NCBI GenBank assembly: GCA_019752635.1
Contig: JAIELX010000110.1
Span: 1-41,204 of the forward strand
Length of the DNA: 41,204 bases
Source of the DNA: Candidatus Obscuribacterales bacterium
GTDB taxonomy: Bacteria; Cyanobacteriota; Vampirovibrionia; Obscuribacterales; Obscuribacteraceae
Direction of reading: 5' to 3'
Shown one piece after another: positions 9,544 through 18,162 of the stretch (position 1 is the first letter of the stretch; every line of letters begins with the position of its first letter). The position numbers were made by a program, and so were the translations under genes. The notes under the pieces were generated by a model. The model was given only the letters and a program-made list of their open reading frames with translations. It was not told where the DNA came from and did not search any database.

Positions 9544-11172
9544 ATGAGCGATAACGAAACAGCGCTGAGTGACGGCAGACGAGTCTTTTGGCCTTCGCCC
9601 CAGGACTACAACGAAGCCATCCAGCATCCGTCGGCTAGCCTTTCAGACTTGAGTCTTCATAATGCAGAAGCCGAAGTTGATTCGCTCGGAATTCCTCGCC
9701 CGGTATCCGGCGGGTTCGCTTCTGTGTACAAGCTAAGCGCGGGAAATAGAGACTGGGCAATTCGATTTTTCCTGCTGAACATAGCGGATCAGCAGGATCG
9801 CTATTCTCGCATTGCCGAGTTCATCGGCAATACAAAGGTACCCTATATGGTGAACTTTGAGTATCAACCCCAAGGCGTTCGCATCGCAGCAGCGTGGTTT
9901 CCGCTTCTAAAAATGGAATGGGTCGACGGACTAACGCTAGAGCAGTATGTTGTGAAACACGCGACAGATCGCGCCAGGATGGACGACTTGTGCGCACGAT
10001 TCCTTCAGTTGGAGAGCGACCTTCGCGCAAGTGGTATCGCGCACGGTGATCTGCAGCATGGCAACATAATCGTGATGCCAGGCGGCGAACTCAGGCTGGT
10101 CGACTACGACGGGCTCTACATCCCGTCTATGCCGCAAAGTCCTTCATCCGAGAAAGGGCATCCGAATTATCAGCACCCGGATCGAGACACAAACACCTTT
10201 GATGAAAGTCTGGACAACTTTTCATCGCTTGTTATTTATACATCGCTACTTGCAATAGCAAAATCACCGCACCTTCTGCGCGACTTGAACGCGTGCTCAG
10301 AGAATTTGTTGTTTCGCGCTGCCGATTTTGCAGCACCCGAAGAAGCACGCGTTTTCCACGAGCTTGAGCGACACACTGACGACGAGATAAGGCACCTTGC
10401 CAAGTTGATTCGAACCTACGTTCGAGAGACGCCGGAAGCGATACCTTCCCTGCAACACTTGCCCGAAACTCTGCCCCGAGATCTTCCCGAACTCAGCAGC
10501 TACGTCGAGCCATTCAGAACTGCCGCAAATCAAGCAGAGAGCCCGCCCCCCGATTGGTGGAAAGGCAGTGCAGCAGGCACGCCTATGACCATAGCGAAGT
10601 CGCATTCAGTCGTGACGTACTCTCCGTCCAACTTCGGTTACGCGCGAACACCCAAAGTCAGGGACCAGCTCCTATCACTGCAAATGAACTCTACTCGACG
10701 TAGTATCGGTTACAACTGGAACCTTCATCAGATTTGCCCCCATCTAACACAGCTGACCATAGCGGGTTCTCTTGTTTTTGTCTGGTTCTTCATTGTCGCT
10801 GTATTACTGCAGACTGGAACCGCATTCCTGGCGCCGCTCGGTTTGCTACTCATTCCTACAGCCATCGCATACGGTGCATCCGTGCGTCTGTGGAAAGACC
10901 CTCTCAGACACAGAAGGCTAGCCAGTAAGGGCACCGCTGCCATCGGAACGATTCTAGAGATCTGTCAAATCTCACAAGAGAATGGACTCCCCCGATTCAT
11001 GATCTATTACAGTTACCGCTGGAACAACCAGACTTACAATCATCACATGCTAGTCAACCAGGGTGATCAGCGCGGACTCACCGCCGGAGCAGAAGCAACG
11101 GTTTTAATCGATGAGGCCGATCCGGGTAATAGCGTGCTCTACGACCTATCGACTTACAAAGCAAAAACATGA
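9544..11172 (+). CDS. Atypical protein-kinase-like protein with DUF3592-like tail
   Basis: 542 residues. The kinase fold starts with GGFASVY (56-62). The usual VAIK lysine is Arg74 (WAIRFF). The catalytic loop is HGDLQHGN (Asp169, Asn174) and the metal-binding motif is DYDG (187-190) instead of DFG. The activation-segment region reads GHPNYQHPD with no clear APE. After a linker, two hydrophobic helices (about 400-450) anchor it in the membrane. The last ~90 residues (GTAAIGTILEIC to SVLYDL) resemble DUF3592, a beta domain usually next to two membrane helices. It belongs to a bacterial kinase-like group distinct from PknB; activity is plausible because Asp/Asn/Asp are kept, but the Lys change makes it uncertain. 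The Shine-Dalgarno is weak. Confidence 0.75.
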   Translation: MSDNETALSDGRRVFWPSPQDYNEAIQHPSASLSDLSLHNAEAEVDSLGIPRPVSGGFASVYKLSAGNRDWAIRFFLLNIADQQDRYSRIAEFIGNTKVPYMVNFEYQPQGVRIAAAWFPLLKMEWVDGLTLEQYVVKHATDRARMDDLCARFLQLESDLRASGIAHGDLQHGNIIVMPGGELRLVDYDGLYIPSMPQSPSSEKGHPNYQHPDRDTNTFDESLDNFSSLVIYTSLLAIAKSPHLLRDLNACSENLLFRAADFAAPEEARVFHELERHTDDEIRHLAKLIRTYVRETPEAIPSLQHLPETLPRDLPELSSYVEPFRTAANQAESPPPDWWKGSAAGTPMTIAKSHSVVTYSPSNFGYARTPKVRDQLLSLQMNSTRRSIGYNWNLHQICPHLTQLTIAGSLVFVWFFIVAVLLQTGTAFLAPLGLLLIPTAIAYGASVRLWKDPLRHRRLASKGTAAIGTILEICQISQENGLPRFMIYYSYRWNNQTYNHHMLVNQGDQRGLTAGAEATVLIDEADPGNSVLYDLSTYKAKT

Positions 11173-11314
11173 GTGGAGGTACGTTGCCTTGTTGATCAAT
11201 GCACTGCGCGGACATGACGCTGTGCCCCGGTCAAAAGATCTCCGACCAATTCCCCATTGAATTTATTTCCGGGAAGTAAACGAAAGCGACTGCGCAGTGG
11301 AACTCCTCACAACT

Positions 11315-11395
11315 ATGTGCGAAGAATACAACGAAGATGACATCGATGAAGATGTATTATTCCCGGATCTCTGCTCAAAGAGTGCGGTAGACTAG
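11315..11395 (+). CDS. 26-codon acidic leader ORF in frame with LRR gene
   Basis: ATG 11315 opens MCEEYNEDDIDEDVLFPDLC and closes with TAG at 11393-11395. It is in exactly the same frame as the LRR gene beginning at 11468, with no other stop between. Its acidic composition resembles the N-termini of the genes at 8105, 31890, 33128 (minus) and 33978 (minus). It may be the true N-terminus of the LRR protein, cut off by a nonsense codon, or an independent micro-ORF. The Shine-Dalgarno is poor. Confidence 0.3.
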   Translation: MCEEYNEDDIDEDVLFPDLCSKSAVD

Positions 11396-11467
11396 GACTT
11401 ACTGGTATGTCTACTCCCCGACGAGTATTTTCCGGGTCCCGACGAAATTAACAGCGCAGAAAAACAG

Positions 11468-12724
11468 GTGTGCATCTTCGAAACCAGACGCAGCAGGACC
11501 AATCCAGAATCGTCGCCGGCATTGCAGCTTTGGTTGACATTTGTCGCCCTGTGTGTGGTTTCGGTATGCGCTTCAGCTTGCTCAAAAGAAGCACCGAGCA
11601 CAACCAAAACACTCAGCTGCGATGCGTCCGGCACTGTCATACACTTCGGAAAACTTCCATACGTAAGACTGACAACCAAGGAACCGGCGACTGGCGGAAA
11701 ACGAGGCTCGGCATTGACACTAAATGACGAGGGAAATCTTACCATCCCTCCGGATGCAAACATTCAGATTAATCTGGACAAACCAGTTCTGTTTGCTAGC
11801 AAATCGTTCAGCGCGATCGAAAACATTAGTGCTCTCCCGAGGAAGCAAGTAGTTTCCATCGGTAGTTACGGATTGCCCCTGGATGACCGAGACTTTCGCG
11901 CACTCGCGAATTTCGACCAGGTCAACGAGATCGACATTAACACGGCATTTGTCTCAGATAAATCAACAGCGCAGCTCGTAAGGCAAAAACCTCTAAAGAA
12001 GCTTAGGCTTGAGAATCTGAACATTCGCGACCAGACCACGGAAGAATTAGCAAAATGCCCATCGCTCGAGTTTCTAAAGCTCGAAGGAGTGCAAGCTTCC
12101 CCTGCAAATATTGCAAAACTGCTGGAATCGAACACTCTTAAAGCGGTCACTATAAGCAACAGCTTCCCGATCCACAGAGCGCAGAAATTACCACCGATAA
12201 CTTTGGGGCAGAACTTGATTGCGCTGAAGCTTCGGGGTCTGGAGTTGGACATGGATTTGGCCAAGCAGCTAGGCGCGCATCCCAAACTTGTGCACCTCGA
12301 CTTGAGCAGTGGACCGGCCATTGAACCGGCAGCTCTGAGCGAGATTCTCAAGAACACGAACCTAATCTATCTTGGTTTGCCACCATGCGTAATACTGCCG
12401 GAACACGTCGCTCAAATCATGAGGATGCGCAAACTTGAATATCTTTCGTGTGATGACACGAGCAGAAAAGCGGACATAAACCCATTAGCGAAGTTGCCGC
12501 ATCTTCGTCAACTGGTATCTGACAGCGATGGCGATGGGACGATCTATGAATACTTCAAATCAGCACCGGCAATCGAAGAACTCACTTTTCGACGATACAC
12601 GGCTCCGCGTGAAAGGCGAGTCCGGTTCCCTCGTCGGCGCCAATGCACCACTCGTCCGAAGCCCGGTTACATGGGCGAGTCGGACCCATGGCGGACGGCT
12701 GCAAACATACTGGCGGCTCGGTAA
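11468..12724 (+). CDS. Leucine-rich-repeat lipoprotein-like protein, possibly damaged
   Basis: 418 residues from GTG 11468. A hydrophobic segment (about 22-38) ends at ASAC, a poor lipobox, so it is either a lipoprotein or a single-pass membrane protein. The body (about 110-370) carries LRR units such as LKKLRLENLNIRDQTTEELAKC, LEFLKLEGV, LVHLDLSSG and LIYLGLPP, the ribonuclease-inhibitor-like pattern used for protein binding. Two oddities: no Shine-Dalgarno supports the GTG and the frame is open upstream to a TAG at 11393, beyond which lies an in-frame acidic leader. Also the last ~45 residues turn into Arg-rich sequence unlike the repeats (from about 12590), while the +1 frame is open to 12827. 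Both ends may be mutated. Confidence 0.65.
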   Translation: MCIFETRRSRTNPESSPALQLWLTFVALCVVSVCASACSKEAPSTTKTLSCDASGTVIHFGKLPYVRLTTKEPATGGKRGSALTLNDEGNLTIPPDANIQINLDKPVLFASKSFSAIENISALPRKQVVSIGSYGLPLDDRDFRALANFDQVNEIDINTAFVSDKSTAQLVRQKPLKKLRLENLNIRDQTTEELAKCPSLEFLKLEGVQASPANIAKLLESNTLKAVTISNSFPIHRAQKLPPITLGQNLIALKLRGLELDMDLAKQLGAHPKLVHLDLSSGPAIEPAALSEILKNTNLIYLGLPPCVILPEHVAQIMRMRKLEYLSCDDTSRKADINPLAKLPHLRQLVSDSDGDGTIYEYFKSAPAIEELTFRRYTAPRERRVRFPRRRQCTTRPKPGYMGESDPWRTAANILAAR

Positions 12725-12843
12725 GTCGTCACTAGCGAGCGGCAGGCGATCAATTGTTCGATTCAACGCACTGTTTTGTCAGTTTCGACATATTCACCTG
12801 CGCTTCACTATCTCAAGCTATAGTTAGAATATAGGTAATCTCA

Positions 12844-14367
12844 ATGGAAAGTATTTCTTCCGACAATCACATGAAGGTACTCGTTACCGGTGCCACAGGG
12901 TACGTCGGAACCAGACTCGTGCCACGTTTGCTTGAGAGAGGGTACAGCGTCCGGGCAGCAAGCCGGTCCATGGCGAAGCTTCAAGCTCGTTCATGGGCGA
13001 CAGACCCTGTAGTCGAGCTGGTAGAGCTAGATGTACTCGATCGAGACTCAACTTTCGCAGCGCTCAGTGGTTGTACACACGCTTACTACCTGGTTCATTC
13101 GATGAATCCGCAAACCCGAGATTTCGCAAAAGCAGACAAACTTGCCGCGGCCAACATGGTCGCTGCATGCGAAGCCGTTTCCCTGCGACAGTTGATCTAC
13201 CTTGGCGGACTCGGTGAGAGTCAAGACAACTTGAGCAAACATCTTCAGTCAAGGTCCGAGGTCGGCACCATTCTGCACGCGGCAAAAGTACCGACAACTT
13301 TTCTGAGAGCAGCAATGATTATCGGTTCTGGAAGCGCCTCCTTCGAGATTCTGCGCTATCTGGTCGAACGGCTACCTGTCATGGTCACTCCCAGATGGGT
13401 GTCCACGCCATCTCAACCAATAGCCATCAGAAACGTGCTGGAATACTTGATCGGATGCCTGAATCGCGAAGAGACCTTCAATAAAGTCTTCGACATCGGC
13501 GGTCCCGACGTCATTTCCTATCGCGATCTAATGGATACGTTTGCTCAGGCGGCTGGACTCCCCAAACCGGTAGTACTATCGGTTCCGGTGTTCTCACCCG
13601 GGCTAAGCTCCTACTGGATAAATTTCATAACCCCCGTGCCTTCCTACATTGCCCGCCCCTTAGCCGAAGGTTTGCGCAACCCTGCAGTCTGCACTGAGTC
13701 ATCAATCAAGACTATAGTGCCGCAAAAGCTCCTATCTTGCGAAGAGGCGGTGCGTTTAGCTCTCGAGCGAATTGAATTGCAGAATGTCGAAAGCCACTGG
13801 ACTGATGCAGGCAAAATTCCTCCGGCGGAATGGTGCAATGAATCAGATCCCGCATGGGCGGGCGGCACAATGTACGTCGATAGTCGCAGCGTCATCATCG
13901 ACGGCACGAAGGAGGCGGCCTGGGCAGCTATATCGCAAATCGGCGGCACCTCCGGCTGGTACTATGCGAATTGGCTGTGGCACGTGCGCGGCTCGCTTGA
14001 CCGACTAGTGGGCGGTGTAGGATCGGGGCGAGGTCGCCGTCACCCGAAAGAGTTGCGCCCGGGCGACGCAGTGGATTTTTGGCGCGTCGGCGCGATCGAA
14101 CCGCAGAAGAGACTTCTTCTCATTGCCGAGATGAAACTGCCGGGGCAGGCAGCTCTTCAGTTCGAAATTGAAGAACTTGCGGACTGTTCTACACAAATTA
14201 CCCAGACAGCACTGTTCCACCCTCGGGGACTAGCCGGAATGGCCTATTGGTTTGCAGTTTCCCCGTTGCACGAGTTTATCTTCAACGGCATGCTGCGCGG
14301 AATAGCCCGAGCGTCGGGAAGCAAAATGACCCAACGTCCGAAAAAACTTCAGAAGCGTTATGTCTAA
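12844..14367 (+). CDS. NAD(P)-binding SDR-family oxidoreductase with DUF2867 domain
   Basis: 507 residues. The N-terminal Rossmann fold has TGATGYVG (residues 15-22, GxxGxxG), ASRS after strand 2, an LDVLD acidic loop after strand 3 and YLGGLGE: an extended/atypical SDR (NmrA/YbjT-like). From about residue 340 the C-terminal half (GGTMYVDSRSVIIDG, GWYYANWLW, PGDAVDFWRV, LHEFIFNGML) matches DUF2867, a START-like domain often fused to this SDR type. The exact substrate is unknown; most members are annotated only as nucleotide-sugar-epimerase-like. ATG 12871 (MKVLVTGATG) is an alternative start. It stands alone, with no clear operon partner. Confidence 0.9.
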   Translation: MESISSDNHMKVLVTGATGYVGTRLVPRLLERGYSVRAASRSMAKLQARSWATDPVVELVELDVLDRDSTFAALSGCTHAYYLVHSMNPQTRDFAKADKLAAANMVAACEAVSLRQLIYLGGLGESQDNLSKHLQSRSEVGTILHAAKVPTTFLRAAMIIGSGSASFEILRYLVERLPVMVTPRWVSTPSQPIAIRNVLEYLIGCLNREETFNKVFDIGGPDVISYRDLMDTFAQAAGLPKPVVLSVPVFSPGLSSYWINFITPVPSYIARPLAEGLRNPAVCTESSIKTIVPQKLLSCEEAVRLALERIELQNVESHWTDAGKIPPAEWCNESDPAWAGGTMYVDSRSVIIDGTKEAAWAAISQIGGTSGWYYANWLWHVRGSLDRLVGGVGSGRGRRHPKELRPGDAVDFWRVGAIEPQKRLLLIAEMKLPGQAALQFEIEELADCSTQITQTALFHPRGLAGMAYWFAVSPLHEFIFNGMLRGIARASGSKMTQRPKKLQKRYV

Positions 14368-14735
14368 TTTTGTCGATAGCACCGAGCATTGCTAATGCCT
14401 GTCCACAAACTCGTCATCTTCACAACCCATACCTGAGAGATTCCCGCACTCCGGTTTGAACCGCCCCCCTTGTCGACCACTGTTCAATTACTATGGCGCT
14501 CCGCCGAAAAGCTTTCTCCGTCGATATTTCGGGACGCACTCCGGCACTCTTGATTACGATTAACTTTAGCCCACATTGAAACGACCGGAATGCTGTTTAA
14601 TAATGCAGTATGTCATTCGGCCTCACCTCTCTTGGAAACAGTCCCGTCCCGGATCAACTTATTGAAGGCGGCTACCAGATGAGATGTGTAATGGCGACCG
14701 CGAACAGATGCAACGACACCGGTGCAAGGAGTTCT
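14368..14735 (+). other. Intergenic stretch without a recognisable gene
   Basis: About 370 nt. The frame of the next gene is open back to 14610, but the best start is 14736, so this part is probably leader. I see no RNA gene, strong hairpin or repeat here. Confidence 0.5.
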
Positions 14736-15464
14736 ATGAATACTCACAAACGGATGCTCACACTGCTCTGCTTGATTGGCGCACTAGCACAACCACCGGC
14801 GGCAAATGCCCAAGCGGAAATTCTGGTTGGACTGGGTGCAAAGTTGCTTCCGATGGTCCTACCTATGGCACTGAGCGCCATCCCGATGATACCGGTTTTG
14901 ATTCAGCAGTATGCTCCGCCAATGCCGAAGTTCGGCTGGCGGAAGAAGAAAGCAGCTCCAAGCGCCGAGGAGACCACCAGTTCCGAAACTGCCGATAGCG
15001 ATACCGAGGGTGGTGACATTGAAAAAGCAGAAGGCAGTGCCGCCGCAGAGAAGCCCCCGGAGAAGGAGCCTGAAGCCGCGCCTAAACCGGAGGTTGCAGT
15101 GCACCAACGTCCCCGGCCCAGAGATAGCAGCGAATGGTATATGGACGAAGAGCACGCACCGGTAAGGTCTTCGGCAAACGACCCACCGAGAACGGCAAAT
15201 CAAAGAAGCGCAGACGAGAGAATTGCCGAGGAAAAACTTGCCAACCGGAGAATTGCCGACAAGGGCGGCAGAGATCCTGCGACTGAATCTGTTAAGGCAG
15301 AGCTACTCGCTGCACCGGACGGTAGCCCTCAACCTGCTTCGGCACCCAGCCCGCAGCGCGTCGCACAACCTGTTCTAGAAGCACCGGCACCACAGCAACA
15401 GTCTAAAACAGAATCCGAACATGACGCTCCTCGTCCAACGATCATGATGAGCGTCCCGGATTAG
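14736..15464 (+). CDS. Secreted Pro/Glu/Ala-rich low-complexity protein
   Basis: Start chosen at ATG 14736, which has AAGGAG (14726-14731) upstream and begins a clean signal peptide: MNTHKRM, a hydrophobic run, then AANAQAE as a likely cleavage site. The frame is open back to 14610 but the extra 42 residues do not look like a leader. After the signal there is one more hydrophobic segment (LLPMVLPMALSAIPMIPVLI), then ~170 residues of disordered acidic and proline-rich sequence with a near-repeat ERIAEEKLANRRIADK. It may be tethered to the membrane with a flexible domain outside. Its TAG (15462-15464) overlaps the TAA of the opposing gene. No family recognised. Confidence 0.65.
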   Translation: MNTHKRMLTLLCLIGALAQPPAANAQAEILVGLGAKLLPMVLPMALSAIPMIPVLIQQYAPPMPKFGWRKKKAAPSAEETTSSETADSDTEGGDIEKAEGSAAAEKPPEKEPEAAPKPEVAVHQRPRPRDSSEWYMDEEHAPVRSSANDPPRTANQRSADERIAEEKLANRRIADKGGRDPATESVKAELLAAPDGSPQPASAPSPQRVAQPVLEAPAPQQQSKTESEHDAPRPTIMMSVPD

Positions 15465-18157
15465 GGTTGTCTATTGTAATTGAACTTCCGGAACAACTTA
15501 GATACACCGACTTCCTCAATCAGTGACTTAACTGGTGCACCGCTAGAAGTTGACGCTGGTCGCCCGAGTAGCCTGTGAAGTTTAGAGAAATCCCCTTCGC
15601 TGATTATTAGTAAATGCAGCGGCACCAAATCCGCAGGCGAAAGCGGTTGATTCGCCAAGCCAGACACTGGCGCCGACGGCAATGATTCCCGGAGTTTAGC
15701 AAGTGACTTAGCCTGCTCCACTTGCGATTTTGGAAAACAGATCTGATACCACTTGAACATTTGCTGAGCAATCTCTTGTTTATCCTTGGGCAGAGATTGC
15801 AAATCAGCACGAGCACTAGTAACGTAATAAGCGTAACCAACACGCTGAGAGACTTCTCCCTGGCTGCGGATGGAGGGCGTTTTCTCAGAATCATGCAGAG
15901 AGTCAGGATCTCTACAGTCGGTGATCAACGGTCGCAAGTCCAGGTTGATCAATCTCCTTCCCAGTTCGACAGACGTTTGGGCATTGGCTATGTCAGCCCT
16001 AACAGAGGGAAACCACTCAAACGAGTTTAACTGCTGTTGAATGGGTACGGCTTCAATGAGGCGTTTCATTCGGGACAGGTTCACAGTCGTTCCTGAGTGT
16101 ATAGAACCGGTCCCAAACGCAACTATTGTAGACCGCAGAGAAGATTTCGTAGACAGGTACTCCGACTTTGCCAATAGTTTGGCGGCATCGTCATACCGCC
16201 CGATCTTCATGTAGAACGCCCCCAAGGCACCGCAGGTAGTGGACGTCTCACGATCAAGCACGGTCTTCTTGTAGTATGCTTCGCTGGTGGGCAGGTCTCC
16301 TTGAAGTTCTGCAAGCTCTGCGCGCAACATGGCGCCACTTTTCCACGGAGAATCACCGTGGCGCCGAGTCACAAAGGCGCGCCCGTAACCACATTCCAGT
16401 CGCTTAGCCAGGGCTTCGGTAACACGCGTGATCTCGGCAGAATGCAATTCCTTAGGAAGCGGTCCGAGCGCATAAACAAGCTGCTCCAAAGCGAAGCCAT
16501 AGTCATAGTGCGGTCGCCAGCTGTTATAGGGATCGGTCACCGCGATGCAATTATTTGCAATTACAGCAGCTTCGTGCAGGTTGTTTAACTGCACGCAGTT
16601 GCGGGCGGTCTTGGCCATGCACAAAACGTACCGATCCGATGCCAATTCGTTGTCGTTCAGTGCTCTGACGGATCTCCTCCCCGTTTTGGAGAAGGCGCCA
16701 GACCGCACTGCGTCCTGAGTAAAATTCAATGCGGACTTATAGAGGCGATCGGCCTGTAAATAGTTTCGTCCGCTGTTGTATTCATCTGCGAACGAAACGA
16801 GGACATCGAAGTGCATCCCGTAACCGCATGCTTTGCGATGCCAGTCCAAGAATCTCTTATCCACCACATTCAGTTGACTCTGTAGGCTCTCTGCGGTTGT
16901 GCCGGGGGGAGACGTAGCCAGTGCCTTCGAAAGAGGCGTACTGTGCGCTCGCCTGAGATAGCTCCGCAACGCGCGATCAGGTGTTCCTATCGACGGAAGA
17001 AAGTTATGCCACTCAATTTGATTGCCCAGTGTCTCAAGCAGAATTTCAGCAGCCTGGTTGGCAGGACCAAACGACTTCGAAAGAGACCCCTGATCGATTA
17101 AATGCTCTGCATAGTCCAACAACGTCCTGGCATGCGAATGCGACTTTTCCCCGTAGTGTTTCGCGCTTACATCAACTAGCTCCGACCAGGTCTGATCAGC
17201 TAGCGGGCTGCGCTGAAGTTCATACACCTTGGCGAGAATAGATTTGTTCCGCAGCATCGCTTCGGTATTTCGTCCACCACCAGCTTCGTCAATTTCGATG
17301 GCACTCTTGATGCACCTCTCCGCTTGTGCGAGCGCCGCGGTGCTATCAGGCTGCAAGTAGTAGATGGACTGATGCCTCAGGGCCTCAGCCACCAACATGT
17401 TGCGAGGACCTATTGATTTAGCGGCCAGCTCAACGGCGGCTTGAAGATCCTCTTCCGACTTGTCTTTGTACAAGCCGGAACGGTATTCGGCATCGGTGGA
17501 ATGAACAACACCAAATGCGTAGAGAGGGTTGCTTGTTTGCCCAATTTTTTCCAAATCGGTCAGCCCTGCTCGATACCAATCCATACCTCGGGTGTTGCCA
17601 CGTGAAGGAAAAGCATTCGGAACGCTGAGCACGCCTTTGGCGATTGATTGGACCGCAGCCCAGTAAGTAGAGCGCTGCTTCTCGTTTCGGAGCGGCTTGA
17701 TCAGCTCCGCCACGGGAAGGGAGGTATATGGATTGCGAGTGAGGGCATAATCAACAGTCTCTATAAACTGATTTCCCCAAAGGGCCGGTACCACGATCAA
17801 CAGGACAAGCCAAGCGAACGGTTTCCACCAAAATTGAGAGCGCTTCTTTGGAACGACAATATCGTCAGGCGGCAGCAATCCGACGATTAACGGCGGACTT
17901 GCTCCCTCCTCAGTCTTAGCCGGAGGAAGAGTAGCGACAGCCGGCTCTAGCTGTTCGTTCTCAGCATCACCGCTCACACGACGCCAGGGAAACAACTCAT
18001 TGTTGCCTTCCTTCGAATCACCAGAAATAAGAACGGGCCCGTCAGTCAGAGTTTCCGCTGACGAATCTACCAGATTCACGACCGGCGGACTCTCGATGGC
18101 AACAGGACCTCGAGCTTTCTTAGGATCATCGCAATTGTGCGCAAGTCTATCTGACAT
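15461..18157 (-). CDS. Membrane-anchored TPR protein of kinase cassette
   Basis: 898 residues. A disordered acidic/proline-rich cytoplasmic N-terminus (about 1-105) is followed by KKRSQFWW and one membrane helix (about 113-130, FAWLVLLIVVPALWG). The long remainder is helical with TPR-like units, for example ALAQAERCIKSAIEID, YYKKTVLDRETSTTCGALGAFYMKIGRYDDAAKLLAK. ATG 18157 begins 5 nt after the stop of the kinase at 18163, so it should be cotranscribed and translationally coupled with the kinase pair. It is a good candidate scaffold or substrate for those kinases, with the disordered N-terminus facing them; that is inference. No enzymatic motif seen. Confidence 0.8.
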   Translation of the reverse strand: MSDRLAHNCDDPKKARGPVAIESPPVVNLVDSSAETLTDGPVLISGDSKEGNNELFPWRRVSGDAENEQLEPAVATLPPAKTEEGASPPLIVGLLPPDDIVVPKKRSQFWWKPFAWLVLLIVVPALWGNQFIETVDYALTRNPYTSLPVAELIKPLRNEKQRSTYWAAVQSIAKGVLSVPNAFPSRGNTRGMDWYRAGLTDLEKIGQTSNPLYAFGVVHSTDAEYRSGLYKDKSEEDLQAAVELAAKSIGPRNMLVAEALRHQSIYYLQPDSTAALAQAERCIKSAIEIDEAGGGRNTEAMLRNKSILAKVYELQRSPLADQTWSELVDVSAKHYGEKSHSHARTLLDYAEHLIDQGSLSKSFGPANQAAEILLETLGNQIEWHNFLPSIGTPDRALRSYLRRAHSTPLSKALATSPPGTTAESLQSQLNVVDKRFLDWHRKACGYGMHFDVLVSFADEYNSGRNYLQADRLYKSALNFTQDAVRSGAFSKTGRRSVRALNDNELASDRYVLCMAKTARNCVQLNNLHEAAVIANNCIAVTDPYNSWRPHYDYGFALEQLVYALGPLPKELHSAEITRVTEALAKRLECGYGRAFVTRRHGDSPWKSGAMLRAELAELQGDLPTSEAYYKKTVLDRETSTTCGALGAFYMKIGRYDDAAKLLAKSEYLSTKSSLRSTIVAFGTGSIHSGTTVNLSRMKRLIEAVPIQQQLNSFEWFPSVRADIANAQTSVELGRRLINLDLRPLITDCRDPDSLHDSEKTPSIRSQGEVSQRVGYAYYVTSARADLQSLPKDKQEIAQQMFKWYQICFPKSQVEQAKSLAKLRESLPSAPVSGLANQPLSPADLVPLHLLIISEGDFSKLHRLLGRPASTSSGAPVKSLIEEVGVSKLFRKFNYNRQP

Positions 18158-18162
18158 GGCGA

